DNA of 64,000 nt from Oligoflexia bacterium (GTDB lineage: Bacteria > Bdellovibrionota > UBA1018). The translations under genes were made by a program, and so were the position numbers. A model generated the notes under the pieces. That model ran no database searches. It was not told the DNA's origin and was given only the letters and a program-made list of their open reading frames with translations. Location: assembly GCA_903895855.1 (NCBI GenBank), contig CAITVN010000015.1, positions 95,792 through 159,791 on the forward strand, written 5' to 3'. Positions within the stretch are counted from its first letter, which is position 1. Every line of letters begins with the position of its first letter. Shown here piece after piece: positions 1 to 8,082 of this stretch.

Positions 1-2
1 TC

Positions 3-62
3 GCCTTCGCGTTCGATGAGATAAATGAGATGCGATCAAAAGGTTTGTTCAATGATATTTAA
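3..62 (+). CDS. C-terminal end of a gene entering from the left
   Basis: The frame starting at base 3 is open from the window edge to a TAA at 60-62 and ends in about 19 codons reading like ordinary coding sequence (final residues ..KGLFNDI). The other two plus frames hit stops by base 24. The stop lies 20 bp before the convergent end of the FecR-like gene. Nothing about function can be said from so short a tail. Confidence 0.4.
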   Translation, partial: AFAFDEINEMRSKGLFNDI

Positions 63-82
63 GATTTAAAGGCGCCCGAAGG

Positions 83-1324
83 CTAGAGCCGAATGGATGC
101 GCCGATTAAGGCATTGTACATCTCGTGTTTCCAGCGGTTAGCGAAAACCATGTCTAATGCTCTGACTCCACCAAAAACGCGCTCGACAAGACTCGTTTCT
201 GCGAACCGAATTCCGAGTTGAAGCCCATAAACCCTTCCTGATCCTTTCCACGACCAGGTTTCGAATCCAACGCCGCCTTCGACCGTGAGTTTTGATCCCA
301 GAAAAAGGGTCGGAAAAACCATCGCCGTCGCCCCAAAACTCTGATTTGTTTTTCCGTTTTCACGACTCTTGACTGAAAATCCACACAAACTTGGACGAAT
401 CCACAAAGCTTTGTAAATTCGAAAAAAAGGAGTCCAACCCACATTGCTGGTCAACGTTGCGCCGGCCCCGGGTTGCGAAATAAATTTTGCAGCCACCTCA
501 AAGCTTAGCCACTGTAAAGGCTCTTTTGGATCAGTGTTGTTTTCAGCAATATCGACTACCGATGCTCCGTAGGTAATTTGATGCTGAATTTCAGCGTCAG
601 CGCTGACTAAAGCCGATGATTCAGGCTGAGTCGCAGCAAAGGCCTGTACGAACTGCTCACGATTGAAGGCTTGAGTTGGAGTAATCATGCCATCCTTGGC
701 TTCTACAAATTGATTCTCACGAACCAATTGTCCTTTACCCTCCATGATCGTCTCTTCATTACTTGCGACTTCAACGGTGCCTTGAAGGGTGTGAACGGCA
801 GCCGCTTTATCTTCGGGAACTGAATAAACAAAATCGGTACCTCTGACACCCATTACCGCTGAACGGGTGCGCACCATGAATCGAGGACCCCTTTTTGCCG
901 CTGCATCATCGAGCTTGGGCTTACGAATGATTCCGCGAATTTCACCAGCAATGAGGTCTTGGGTTGGAACCCCATCGTTCGGTGGGCGAACCTCCATCTC
1001 GGTCGAACGTCCGATGATGAGTTTTGAGCCATCAGCAAATCGTATTTTGGCAGCACCCTTTGGCCCAGTCTTAATTCGGTCACCGATTTCAATTCGCGTG
1101 CCGGGAGCTCCGACTTTATTGCCCTGTGGAGTCTTCACCAGCACAATGCGGTCACCATCGATTGACTCGATAACCGGGCTTGACGGGTTGTCTTTGTTCG
1201 CTGAATCGGCGCCCTGATTGTCGGCGGCAATACTCTGACAAGCGATGAGTGAGCCTAGGGTGAACAATAGGGCAACTAAAGTAACCGGCGGCACGATTGA
1301 TTTTTGTACTGTGGTGTTTTTCAT
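83..1324 (-). CDS. FecR-domain lipoprotein with beta-rich C-terminal half
   Basis: 413 aa. The N-terminus is a lipoprotein signal: a hydrophobic stretch ending in LIAC, with Cys29 as the likely lipidated residue. Residues about 50-200 resemble a FecR domain, the periplasmic sensor/ligand fold also found outside iron signalling. Typical features are the VGAPGTRIEIGDRIKTG segment, 'ADGSKLIIG', and a 'VMGVRGTDFVYSV' core followed by 'TLQGTVEV'. Residues about 250-413 are rich in alternating hydrophobic and aromatic residues and could form a small beta-barrel or beta-sandwich; this is inference. No sigma factor or FecA-type receptor is adjacent, so a classical fec circuit is unlikely. The start is supported by AAGGTGAG six bases before ATG. 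It diverges from the ferredoxin gene with only 19 bp between the start codons. Confidence 0.8.
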   Translation of the reverse strand: MKNTTVQKSIVPPVTLVALLFTLGSLIACQSIAADNQGADSANKDNPSSPVIESIDGDRIVLVKTPQGNKVGAPGTRIEIGDRIKTGPKGAAKIRFADGSKLIIGRSTEMEVRPPNDGVPTQDLIAGEIRGIIRKPKLDDAAAKRGPRFMVRTRSAVMGVRGTDFVYSVPEDKAAAVHTLQGTVEVASNEETIMEGKGQLVRENQFVEAKDGMITPTQAFNREQFVQAFAATQPESSALVSADAEIQHQITYGASVVDIAENNTDPKEPLQWLSFEVAAKFISQPGAGATLTSNVGWTPFFRIYKALWIRPSLCGFSVKSRENGKTNQSFGATAMVFPTLFLGSKLTVEGGVGFETWSWKGSGRVYGLQLGIRFAETSLVERVFGGVRALDMVFANRWKHEMYNALIGASIRL

Positions 1325-1343
1325 GTAAAACTCACCTTAAGTT

Positions 1344-1682
1344 ATGAGTGAAAAAAAACTGACTAGCAAGCTTAAAGCCCATGTCTTTATTTGTACCAAT
1401 ACCAGGCCGGCGGGCCATGAACGGGGATGTTGCCAATCAAAAGGTTCTGAAGACCTGTTGATCAAGCTAAAAAAAAGGGCGGCCGCACGGGGAGTCTTGA
1501 CCGACATTCGTATTCAAAAAGCGGGGTGTCTTGATGTTTGTGAGAATGGGCCTGCAATGGTCGTCTACCCAGAGGGAGTTTGGTACGGGCCAGTTAAAGA
1601 GACTGATCTTGATGAAATTATCGAGTCGCATTTGATTGCTGGCGCCGCCGTCAAAAGACTGATGATACCTGACAAAATGTAA
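1344..1682 (+). CDS. Thioredoxin-like [2Fe-2S] ferredoxin
   Basis: 112 aa. It matches the short thioredoxin-fold [2Fe-2S] ferredoxin family (Aquifex/Azotobacter FeSII-like, related to the NuoE C-terminus). It has 'HVFICTN' followed about eight residues later by 'GCC', then the hallmark 'GCLDVCENGPAMVVYPEGVWYG', which supplies the later two cysteine ligands. The family carries electrons in the cytosol; the partner is not identifiable here. It is the first gene of a plus-strand run (membrane HAMP protein, DUF1284, lytic transglycosylase) and starts 19 bp from the divergent FecR-like gene, so the two promoters must overlap. ATG is the only reasonable start. Confidence 0.85.
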   Translation: MSEKKLTSKLKAHVFICTNTRPAGHERGCCQSKGSEDLLIKLKKRAAARGVLTDIRIQKAGCLDVCENGPAMVVYPEGVWYGPVKETDLDEIIESHLIAGAAVKRLMIPDKM

Positions 1683-1711
1683 AAGTTCTGGCCCATTAAG
1701 TTTTCGCTGGG

Positions 1712-1723
1712 TACAATAGGGGT
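1712..1723 (+). promoter_or_regulatory. -10-like element placing ATG near +1
   Basis: TACAAT (1712-1717) is followed by six bases and then the ATG at 1724. The arrangement TANAAT-AGRGGY-ATG also precedes the two lipoprotein paralogs at 37709 and 40930. No convincing -35 is visible. The purine run AGGGG lies only one base from the ATG, too close for a normal Shine-Dalgarno. Confidence 0.35.
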
Positions 1724-2296
1724 ATGTCGAAGGTTCGCCGTAGAATAATACTGATCAATCGGCCTTTTCAATTTCGCTTTGCCATTTTTGTTTGCTCGTG
1801 GATTATTGCCATGAGTTTTGTGTACCCCGCCATTCTTCAGCAAGTTTTTAATCTGTTCTTTAGGTACCTAGAGCTCGATCCGATGGGACCCGCCGTTGAG
1901 AACATCACCAAGGCTAAGTCTGAAGTATTCACTTTGATCATCACACTTCAAGCCGCGTTTGTTGGCGCTACTTTCTTGCTGAGTATTTTCTTGTCACACC
2001 GAATTGCGGGCCCTCTTTATAAATTAGGAAAATATTTTGACAAGGGCGCCGAAGGCGATATTTCTGAAGACCTTCATTTTCGAAAGGCCGACCACTTCAA
2101 AGAACTCGCTAGCAAATACAATCACTTCTTAGTGGGCCTTCGAGGTAGGTTTTCTCGCAGCGCTAGTTTAGCAGTCGAGGCCACAGAGGCTATTGAGAGA
2201 CTAGAAAGTCAGCCCGAATTTTCGCAGCTTTCGTCGAATTCTGATTGGAAAAAAATTCGAGAAAAATTGGCTGAAATAAAAAAAACCAATCAGTAG
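1724..2296 (+). CDS. Two-TM membrane protein with HAMP-like segment
   Basis: 190 aa. There are two hydrophobic segments (about residues 14-40 and 66-90) flanking a short periplasmic loop. The sequence 'HRIAGPLYKLGKYFDKGAEGDISEDLHFRKADHFKEL' follows directly and matches the first helix, Pro and Glu of HAMP domains as found in chemoreceptors and histidine kinases. A short helical tail ends the protein. There is no kinase, receptor-signalling or output domain, so this is a stand-alone HAMP protein, a type common in delta-type bacteria. It probably relays or buffers a membrane signal, but the partner is unknown. The gene lies 41 bp after the ferredoxin and 8 bp before the DUF1284 gene. Confidence 0.7.
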   Translation: MSKVRRRIILINRPFQFRFAIFVCSWIIAMSFVYPAILQQVFNLFFRYLELDPMGPAVENITKAKSEVFTLIITLQAAFVGATFLLSIFLSHRIAGPLYKLGKYFDKGAEGDISEDLHFRKADHFKELASKYNHFLVGLRGRFSRSASLAVEATEAIERLESQPEFSQLSSNSDWKKIREKLAEIKKTNQ

Positions 2297-2304
2297 AGTT
2301 TACC

Positions 2305-2718
2305 TTGATTAAGTTTCGTCCACATCATTTTCTGTGTAACTTGGGTTTTCAAGGAAACGGATATTCGCCTGAGTTCACTGAAAATTTCAGGTTGATCAAC
2401 GCCCTTACAGTAGGGGCTGCGGGTGACGCGGGCAGGGTTGAAATCGAAGTGACTCTTGAAACCGATTCGATCTGCGGTCCTTGTCCGAATCGAAATCAAA
2501 GTCGGTGTGCCACTCAAGACAAGATTGATAGGCTTGATGAGGCGCATGCTGAAATACTGAGTTTAAAAGATGGCGAACGATTAACCTGGGTCGAAGCCTT
2601 AGCGCGAATTAAGAAAGAGTTTAGCCTTGAGAAGTTTCACAAGGCCTGTGCGCCTTGTTCATGGAAAGATTCGGGATATTGCGAGAGTGCGCTCAGAAAG
2701 TTACACGGTCAGAAATAA
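2305..2718 (+). CDS. DUF1284 domain protein
   Basis: 137 aa, starting at TTG. The opening 'KFRPHHFLCNLGFQGNGYSPEF' is the diagnostic N-terminus of DUF1284 proteins (small Cys/His-rich proteins of unknown function). Later pairs 'CGPCPNRNQSRC' and 'CAPCSWKDSGYC' give four to six conserved cysteines, probably binding a metal or an Fe-S cluster. The TTG start is kept because family members begin at this position and the preceding gene stops 8 bp upstream. Being next to a ferredoxin, an Fe-S related role is possible but unproven. Confidence 0.75.
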   Translation: MIKFRPHHFLCNLGFQGNGYSPEFTENFRLINALTVGAAGDAGRVEIEVTLETDSICGPCPNRNQSRCATQDKIDRLDEAHAEILSLKDGERLTWVEALARIKKEFSLEKFHKACAPCSWKDSGYCESALRKLHGQK

Positions 2719-2732
2719 TCGAGGTCATGCCA

Positions 2733-4619
2733 ATGAAACCAGCCAGAGAAAAGCTATGCCCAAATTGGATGCTTACAAAACCCAGTCGAACCTTCGTTAT
2801 AACGGCCTGTTTAGCGGTGTTTCTTTCGGGCATTGCGTTCGCTGCGCCATCTACGAAGCGTGTAAAGAAGCCGATTAAGAAGGCTGCGAGGGTAGAAAAA
2901 GTAGATCCCGAACGCGTATTAATTGAAGAGTTGGTTCGGTTTCAAAAAGGTGATCTGCAGGCTAGAAAAAAACCAAGAGTGAGCAAGGTTCCAGGGCAAG
3001 ATAGTTGGGCAGATTACTGGGCCGCCATTGCACTCGACAAAGATCTGAAGAACCTCAAGGCTAGCCCAATGCCACTAAGTAAGGCGAAGCTTCTCAAATA
3101 TGAAAACTGGAACAATGGCTCTAGCAGATTTTTGGCCCAGTTCGCGCAGTCAGCCTGGTTGAAAAAAGTTAGAGAGTGGCAGATCGATGCCGATTTTTCG
3201 GCTGCAGACACGGCGTTCAAAATTAAAGACTATGCAGTGGGATTTAATTTACTCACGAGAGGCTTTGATCGCCTCGGATTAGGTAATGGCCAGATTCAGG
3301 GTCGGCAATTACTGACGAAATCAGTGGCCGACTTATTTTCTCAATTTTGCTCGGTGACTAAAGATTCGCTGATTCTGAAGCGTTGCTCACTTTGGGCGTG
3401 GGTCTTAGTTGATCAAGTGGGATCAAATTCACCCGCCGGAAAATTGGTGATGGGCCGACTTAAAAGTTTGATTGGTGATTTTCGGTCGTCAAAGATTTCT
3501 TCAAAGCAAACTCAAAACTATTCAGCGCCTGATCCCGATCTTGCTCTATTTGATGAAGCGTTTGACGATTACTCGCATGATCGAAATGGAAAAGGCGAAG
3601 AAAAATTTCGAAAAATTCTGCAAGATTTTCCTCGCTCAGCCCACCGACATCGAGCGCGCTACTGGCTGGGTCATTGTTTAGTGAAGGCGGGCAAAGAGCC
3701 CGAATCGAGACTGGTTTGGGCGCAAGTGGCTTCAGAGAGTCCAATGACTTGGTACGGTTTGAGGGCAGCCGAACTTTTGAATCAAGATCCTCGCCTACGG
3801 TTTGCGGCAGAGCTGCCTGTCGAGCTGAATGGCAATCCTGATTGGCGAGGGTTTACCCCTGCCCAGTTAGAGCGGGTTGAGCGCCTTCAGTCGTTGGCTA
3901 AAGTTGCAGGGGCAGGTGAATTTCTTTCATTAGAGGCCGATGCCTTGGTGATGCGTTCGCAGTGGTCAGATGCGCAAGTGCTGCAAGTGGCTTCGGTGGT
4001 TTGCGATGGGGCGAGTTATCGCCTGTGCTTTCAGACTTTGGGCGAACTCATTCAGCGCGGCAGTGATGCAGTTTACACTTCGTGGGGGCGAAAGCGGGCG
4101 TTTCCGCGGCCGTTTTTAGACTCGATTGAAGAGGTGGCAAAAAGAGAGGGATTAGATCCTTGGTTGGTGATTGGCCTGATCAAGCAAGAGTCTGCTTTTG
4201 AGGCCGGCGTGCGTTCGAGCGCAAATGCTCAGGGGCTCATGCAGCTCATGCCCGCAACAGCGCTAGAGGTTAATCCGGCTCTTGATGTTTCTGATCTTCA
4301 AGACCCCAAAACAAATATTGAGACAGGCGCCAAGTACCTGAAAATGCTTTTGACTCAATTCAAAGGAAATGTGCCATTTGCTTTGGCTGCCTACAATGCG
4401 GGGCCTCACCGTGTGAAGAAATGGGTTGAAGACAAACGCCATGAAGGCGGAATGGAATTTTTCATGGAGCGCATTCCGTTTAAAGAAACGCGCGACTATG
4501 TGGCTTCGATCATGCGAAATTACTATTGGTATTACACCGAGAACGATTCGACTTTGAAGCCGAAATGGTCTGATTTTTGGGTTGCACCGGTAGAGGCGCA
4601 GGTGAGTGCCGCGAAGTGA
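2733..4619 (+). CDS. Soluble lytic murein transglycosylase (Slt70-like)
   Basis: 628 aa from ATG 2733, which has GAGG eight bases upstream. A longer frame begins at 2655 but overlaps the DUF1284 gene. A signal peptide ('TFVITACLAVFLSGIAFA') directs it to the periplasm. The large middle part is alpha-helical, TPR-like, as in the Slt70 U-domain. The C-terminal SLT domain holds catalytic Glu486 in 'LIKQESAFEAG', then 'SANAQGLMQLMPATA' and 'ALAAYNAGPHRVKKW', all hallmark motifs of family 1 lytic transglycosylases. It cleaves MurNAc-GlcNAc bonds to give 1,6-anhydro-muropeptides. Length and domain order fit Slt70. Confidence 0.92.
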   Translation: MKPAREKLCPNWMLTKPSRTFVITACLAVFLSGIAFAAPSTKRVKKPIKKAARVEKVDPERVLIEELVRFQKGDLQARKKPRVSKVPGQDSWADYWAAIALDKDLKNLKASPMPLSKAKLLKYENWNNGSSRFLAQFAQSAWLKKVREWQIDADFSAADTAFKIKDYAVGFNLLTRGFDRLGLGNGQIQGRQLLTKSVADLFSQFCSVTKDSLILKRCSLWAWVLVDQVGSNSPAGKLVMGRLKSLIGDFRSSKISSKQTQNYSAPDPDLALFDEAFDDYSHDRNGKGEEKFRKILQDFPRSAHRHRARYWLGHCLVKAGKEPESRLVWAQVASESPMTWYGLRAAELLNQDPRLRFAAELPVELNGNPDWRGFTPAQLERVERLQSLAKVAGAGEFLSLEADALVMRSQWSDAQVLQVASVVCDGASYRLCFQTLGELIQRGSDAVYTSWGRKRAFPRPFLDSIEEVAKREGLDPWLVIGLIKQESAFEAGVRSSANAQGLMQLMPATALEVNPALDVSDLQDPKTNIETGAKYLKMLLTQFKGNVPFALAAYNAGPHRVKKWVEDKRHEGGMEFFMERIPFKETRDYVASIMRNYYWYYTENDSTLKPKWSDFWVAPVEAQVSAAK

Positions 4620-4657
4620 GCACTGGGGGGTTGGCGTAAGGCGCGGAGGTTTGCTTT

Positions 4658-5809
4658 TTATTGCGAGGTCGCTTTCAGATACCCCATTGGATCACTTTCA
4701 AACTCGCGATAATTTTCAGGAGTGATGACCACTTGGTATGCGCGAGAATATTTTTCTTTAAACTTTGCCAGACCCGCGAGTTTTCCCTTGCGCCCACTTT
4801 TGACTTCGATCGCAAAAATTTTCTTGCCGACTTTCAAGACAAAATCGACTTCAAAATCGCCTTCGCGCCAGTAGTATAGATCTTCGGCGGTTCTCAGTAA
4901 TTGTGCACCTACTACCAGTTCAAATGCTCGTCCTCGCTCGGTGCTATCGTATTCGTCTAGAATCGATAATTGATAAAAGCAGGGGGCGAGTGGCAATATT
5001 TTTGGAGAAGAGGATTTAACCTTGATGGTGTTCTCAGAAAATTTTGCGAGCGCCTTGATCAAGAAAGCTCCCTCGTAGAGCGAAATATAGTACTTGATGA
5101 GGTCAGTGTTTCCTTTGTCTTGAATCTGACCGAGCAGTTTTGTGTAACTGATTTCTTGAGCTGGATAGGAGATTAAAATTTCGAATGCCTGTTTAAAAAG
5201 GGCTGGACTCTTGACGTTTTGGAATTGGAGAATGTCTTTTTCGATTACGGTTGAAATAATGGATTGTTTTACAAATTGGGCCCAGTCTCCGCTTTTGATG
5301 AAGGGATAAGATCCCGGGTATCCTCCGTAGCGAAGGTATTCTTCGAAGGTGAGGTGATACCCCCGGTTTGACTCCTCAGAGTTCCAATGAAAAACGGGGA
5401 TTAGTTGGAACCGCCCTGTCAGGCTCTCGGTCAGTCCCTTTTGGATCTGCAGAGAGCTCGATCCCAGCAGTACACAATTCAGTGGCTTCTTTTCTCGCTT
5501 GAACTGATCCCAGAGGGCTTTGATGACCTCTGACCAGTTTTCACATTTTTGAATCTCATCGATGACTAAAAGTTTTTGTTCTTGAAACGCGAGATGCCAT
5601 TGTTCAATCAGCCAGTCTTTTGATGCATTGAATACCGAATCGCCGCTGACGTAATGAAACCGGTTTGCATGCTCGTGTTCGAGGTATTCGAGAGTGGTGG
5701 TTGTTTTGCCAACCTGTCGGGGTCCTATGATGACCTGTAAAAGCCCATTGTTGAGTTTTAAGTTGCTGTCTAACTTGTCAATAAACTTAAGTTTTATTGA
5801 TTTTTTCAT
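4658..5809 (-). CDS. AAA_14/DUF4143 ATPase, paralog A
   Basis: 383 aa. Walker A 'GPRQVGKTTTT' (about residues 29-39) and Walker B 'LLVIDEIQKC' are followed by a sensor 'VLLGSSS', the usual order in the AAA_14 ATPases. The C-terminal DUF4143-like region contains 'VDFVL..IFAIEVKSG', the D...ExK pattern of the PD-(D/E)XK nuclease-like fold, intact in this copy. Cellular function of the family is unresolved. Three paralogs lie at 21.3, 38.9 and 42.4 kb. No Shine-Dalgarno is present. A promoter ends seven bases before ATG and sits inside a 15-bp inverted repeat (see 5810-5851), so the gene is probably translated from a leaderless, self-controlled mRNA. Confidence 0.85.
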   Translation of the reverse strand: MKKSIKLKFIDKLDSNLKLNNGLLQVIIGPRQVGKTTTTLEYLEHEHANRFHYVSGDSVFNASKDWLIEQWHLAFQEQKLLVIDEIQKCENWSEVIKALWDQFKREKKPLNCVLLGSSSLQIQKGLTESLTGRFQLIPVFHWNSEESNRGYHLTFEEYLRYGGYPGSYPFIKSGDWAQFVKQSIISTVIEKDILQFQNVKSPALFKQAFEILISYPAQEISYTKLLGQIQDKGNTDLIKYYISLYEGAFLIKALAKFSENTIKVKSSSPKILPLAPCFYQLSILDEYDSTERGRAFELVVGAQLLRTAEDLYYWREGDFEVDFVLKVGKKIFAIEVKSGRKGKLAGLAKFKEKYSRAYQVVITPENYREFESDPMGYLKATSQ

Positions 5810-5851
5810 TTTTACTAGGTTAGCCTATTAAAAATGATAGGTCAATCTAGT
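5810..5851 (-). promoter_or_regulatory. Promoter embedded in inverted repeat, ATPase A
   Basis: The inverted repeat arms are 5814-5828 and 5837-5851 (12 of 15 positions pair, 8-bp spacer). On the minus strand the distal arm contains TTGACC (5840-5845) and the proximal arm contains TAACCT (5817-5822), 17 bp apart. The -10 ends seven bases before the ATG. A protein bound to the arms would cover both promoter elements. Transcription would start at or next to the A of ATG. Confidence 0.55.
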
Positions 5852-5904
5852 GTTTTTGATGTCGTGCCGAAGCCTGCGTTCTGATCGCACCACCCGATTT
5901 CTAG

Positions 5905-6720
5905 CTACTGCGTGGCTGGACTAATCTGAGCATCGACAGGCAGCCACCACGGCGAAATTTTCGAGAAATTAATGTGGGCGGTTCGTTTCTTGAATTGGCA
6001 ACCTTCAAGTTTTTTCTCAAAAATAGGGCCATTTTTTGCCGATTTGAGAAAATTTTGCGAGTAGTACCCGCGGCAATTAAAGCCCTTGCCTGAGCTAAAC
6101 TGAATCAGATCATTTAAGTATTGGCCCGAATCAAAAAAACTATCGAAAAAAAGTAAACTTTCAAACGAGACCGGTGCTGTTAGTTGGCCCAGAGAAACCG
6201 CGAAGTTAGGGTTTGTTTTCAGTGTTTTTCGAAACCCATCGTAACCGCCGCTAATGGTTAAAAAACTCACTTGAATTTCTTCGGCCGGAATCAAATCTAA
6301 TGCCGACTGAACGATGTAGGTGAGCTCGTCTTCACTTAAAGACAAATGAGCAGAACCTGTCGACCAGAGCAATATCGACTCAGTCGTGGGCAAGATCGAC
6401 ATCACCCGAAGTTCACTTTGCAGTGTTTTCCACATGAGCGATGAATCTCGAGTCGATACTCGTTTCCATACGCTTTCTACGTTTTGATGGTGTGGCCCAT
6501 CAAAGGTAAACGTGATCAGCAGATGAAGTTTTTTCTGAATCAGCGAACTCGTGGGGCCTCCGCCTTCTGGCGGCAAAAAATTTCCGTAAAAGCAGCCCTT
6601 AGCTGAGGTACTGAAGTCTTCACGCCAACGGCAGTCAGACTGCGCCGCAGATGCCAAGTTGAGCCCGCCACACAAAGCGCAGGCCGACAACACTGTAAAT
6701 TTCATCATTCGATTCATCAT
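5905..6720 (-). CDS. Secreted protein of unknown function
   Basis: 271 aa from ATG 6720, preceded by AAGAG about ten bases upstream. A seven-codon-longer TTG start is possible. A cleavable signal peptide is clear ('FTVLSACALCGGLNLASAA'). The mature part has no motif I recognise. It contains 'LLITFTFDGPH', 'LLWSTGSAHLSLSEDEL' and 'VSFLTISGGYDGF', reading like alternating beta strands and helices of a globular domain, with Cys pairs that may form disulfides. It stands alone, with 95 bp to the ATPase gene downstream and a long non-coding stretch upstream. Confidence 0.6.
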   Translation of the reverse strand: MMNRMMKFTVLSACALCGGLNLASAAQSDCRWREDFSTSAKGCFYGNFLPPEGGGPTSSLIQKKLHLLITFTFDGPHHQNVESVWKRVSTRDSSLMWKTLQSELRVMSILPTTESILLWSTGSAHLSLSEDELTYIVQSALDLIPAEEIQVSFLTISGGYDGFRKTLKTNPNFAVSLGQLTAPVSFESLLFFDSFFDSGQYLNDLIQFSSGKGFNCRGYYSQNFLKSAKNGPIFEKKLEGCQFKKRTAHINFSKISPWWLPVDAQISPATQ

Positions 6721-7079
6721 TAAAAATATCTCTTTTGGCAAATAGGTACGGCCTACCGCAAAAGTACGGCCCCCTTCCGATTAATTGACCAATTCAATAC
6801 AGTAATGAGTGGATTTATTCTATCTGATTTTTAAAGTTATAATAGTTAATAAATACAGATAGATAGCCGTAGGTTAGAGGCCACCTGCTTGACGACGTTA
6901 TTGCTGTCAAACTCTGGGCGACTCTTTTATCTGCAAGAATCCGAGTTCATGCCTCTATCGATTTTAAAGCAAAACGATAAAATCGACAGAGGCACAAAAA
7001 TAACCGAAGTCAGCAAAAATAGTAACAAACGAAAGTAGCTCTACCCTTGCTCAATGTCTAATTCTCGATGTGAAGGAGC
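6721..7079. other. 359-bp non-coding stretch with direct and inverted repeats
   Basis: No convincing ORF. GTACGGCC occurs twice (6746-6753 and 6764-6771, 18 bp apart) in the likely promoter region of the downstream secreted protein. A strong palindrome lies at 6951-6993. The central part is AT-rich. Confidence 0.5.
6951..6993. repeat. 16-bp inverted repeat, one mismatch, 11-nt loop
   Basis: Arms 6951-6966 and 6978-6993 (GCCTCT.TCGATTTTA and its complement) pair with a single mismatch. No T run follows on either strand, so a standard intrinsic terminator is unlikely. It lies between two minus-strand genes, about 86 bp past the stop of the Cys-rich protein gene. It could be an mRNA-stabilising hairpin or an operator. 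Confidence 0.6.
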
Positions 7080-7667
7080 TTATTCAACACAATTTTGTGC
7101 AGCAAACTCATACTTCTCTTTCATTTCTTTTTGCACAGCTTTAATTGTTTGACTGAGGCACCAGGTCTTATGGGGCCCATTCTCTCCAGCCCATTTTCCA
7201 TCACTTTTTGAAGCACACTTCTTCGATGATCGAATAGCGCGACCTAAGTGAACTGATTGGTCGGCGTACCTATCGCAATAATCTTCTTCAGTTCCGCCGC
7301 TTGCAAATGCACTATCTTTCAGACAAGTAATTCGATGATATCCTTTACAATGATCTTTACCATGACAGGCAACCTTGGTTAACGGATCCACGCACGCCGC
7401 TGTTTCACCAGAAAGATTAAGATTCGACGCATCCTTTGCGACCCCTTTCTGATATCCCCTGTCTTTGCAAAATTGATCAGCAGAAGAATGATCTGAGGTT
7501 GCACAGATCCGATGAACTGTCCCTTGCCAAATTACCCCAGGGATGTATCCACCCTTGTCTTCATACTGCACCGTATTTGCGAGCTCCAGCGGAACAATAA
7601 TCAATTCCCCAGCATAAACAAAATTTAGAGACAAAAGAAAGAAAAACAGAATGATCATTCGAACCAT
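7080..7667 (-). CDS. Small secreted cysteine-rich protein
   Basis: 195 aa from ATG 7667. The signal peptide is short and very hydrophobic ('MIILFFFLLSLNFVYAG'). The mature protein has about 12 cysteines in spaced pairs ('HRICAT', 'DQFCKDRGY', 'AACVDPLTKVACHGKDHCKGYHRITC', 'DYCDRYADQ'), suggesting an extracytoplasmic disulfide-rich fold. No family is recognised. The frame stays open upstream through an octanucleotide repeat (7679-7726), but GGGGG seven bases before ATG 7667 and the signal peptide favour that start. The repeat then lies in the leader or promoter. Confidence 0.55.
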   Translation of the reverse strand: MVRMIILFFFLLSLNFVYAGELIIVPLELANTVQYEDKGGYIPGVIWQGTVHRICATSDHSSADQFCKDRGYQKGVAKDASNLNLSGETAACVDPLTKVACHGKDHCKGYHRITCLKDSAFASGGTEEDYCDRYADQSVHLGRAIRSSKKCASKSDGKWAGENGPHKTWCLSQTIKAVQKEMKEKYEFAAQNCVE

Positions 7668-7678
7668 AATACATCCCC

Positions 7679-7726
7679 CACACAGCCACACAGCCACACA
7701 GCCACACAGCCACACAGCCACACAGC
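7679..7726. repeat. Octanucleotide tandem repeat, six perfect copies
   Basis: CACACAGC (plus strand) is repeated six times without interruption and ends 12 bp upstream of the start codon of the secreted Cys-rich gene, just before its ribosome-binding site. The 8-bp unit is not a multiple of three. Copy-number change would alter promoter/leader spacing, or switch frame if translation began upstream. Confidence 0.9.
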
Positions 7727-7734
7727 GACATGCT

Positions 7735-7866
7735 ATGTGTAAACACTGTCAAGCTTGGTCTCAATTCTATGACAATATTTTGAGAGAATCAAAGAAATGT
7801 GAAGACCCAAGTTTTGTCAGCGAAATTGATACCGAAGGCGCTTCTTTAAAGTGCGAGAGCTATTAG
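7735..7866 (+). CDS. Possible 43-aa protein with CxxC motif
   Basis: ATG 7735 opens a 43-codon frame starting 'MCKHCQAW' and ending in TAG at 7866. A CKHC pair plus two further cysteines might bind metal. There is no clear ribosome-binding site and no recognised relative, and it begins inside the region controlling the divergent Cys-rich gene. It could equally be chance or a gene remnant. Confidence 0.2.
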   Translation: MCKHCQAWSQFYDNILRESKKCEDPSFVSEIDTEGASLKCESY

Positions 7867-8082
7867 AGCACGTTACAAAAATTCGAATCGCCGTCAAAAA
7901 AGACACATCTTGACGGAAGAAAGTCATTCGATTTCTGTGGGAGCGCCAGGTTTAGGTTTGCTGACTCAAATAGCTCAGTTTCGTAAATTGCCGCTATTAT
8001 TTGATTTGGCAATGCAAATAATAGCATCAATTTGTGCAAATGAGACGATTTAGGGATCTCTCTATTGCCCAAGGATCGAAAC
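7867..8082. other. Non-coding stretch downstream of ychF with a perfect hairpin
   Basis: With the doubtful small ORF excluded, the gap between the repeat and the ychF stop is about 355 bp. The only structure seen is a perfect 11-bp inverted repeat, arms 7993-8003 and 8015-8025 with an 11-nt loop (GCTATTATTTG and complement). It lacks a following T run, so it may be a weak terminator or a 3'-end stabilising hairpin for the ychF transcript. Confidence 0.45.

Noticed and set aside
6951..6993. Intrinsic terminator
   Set aside because: No T run after the stem on either strand.
7561..7764. Minus-strand frame reading through the octamer repeat into the Cys-rich gene in another frame
   Set aside because: Repeat-encoded Val/Trp/Leu/Cys peptide without signal peptide or homology; the downstream ATG with ribosome-binding site and signal peptide is better.
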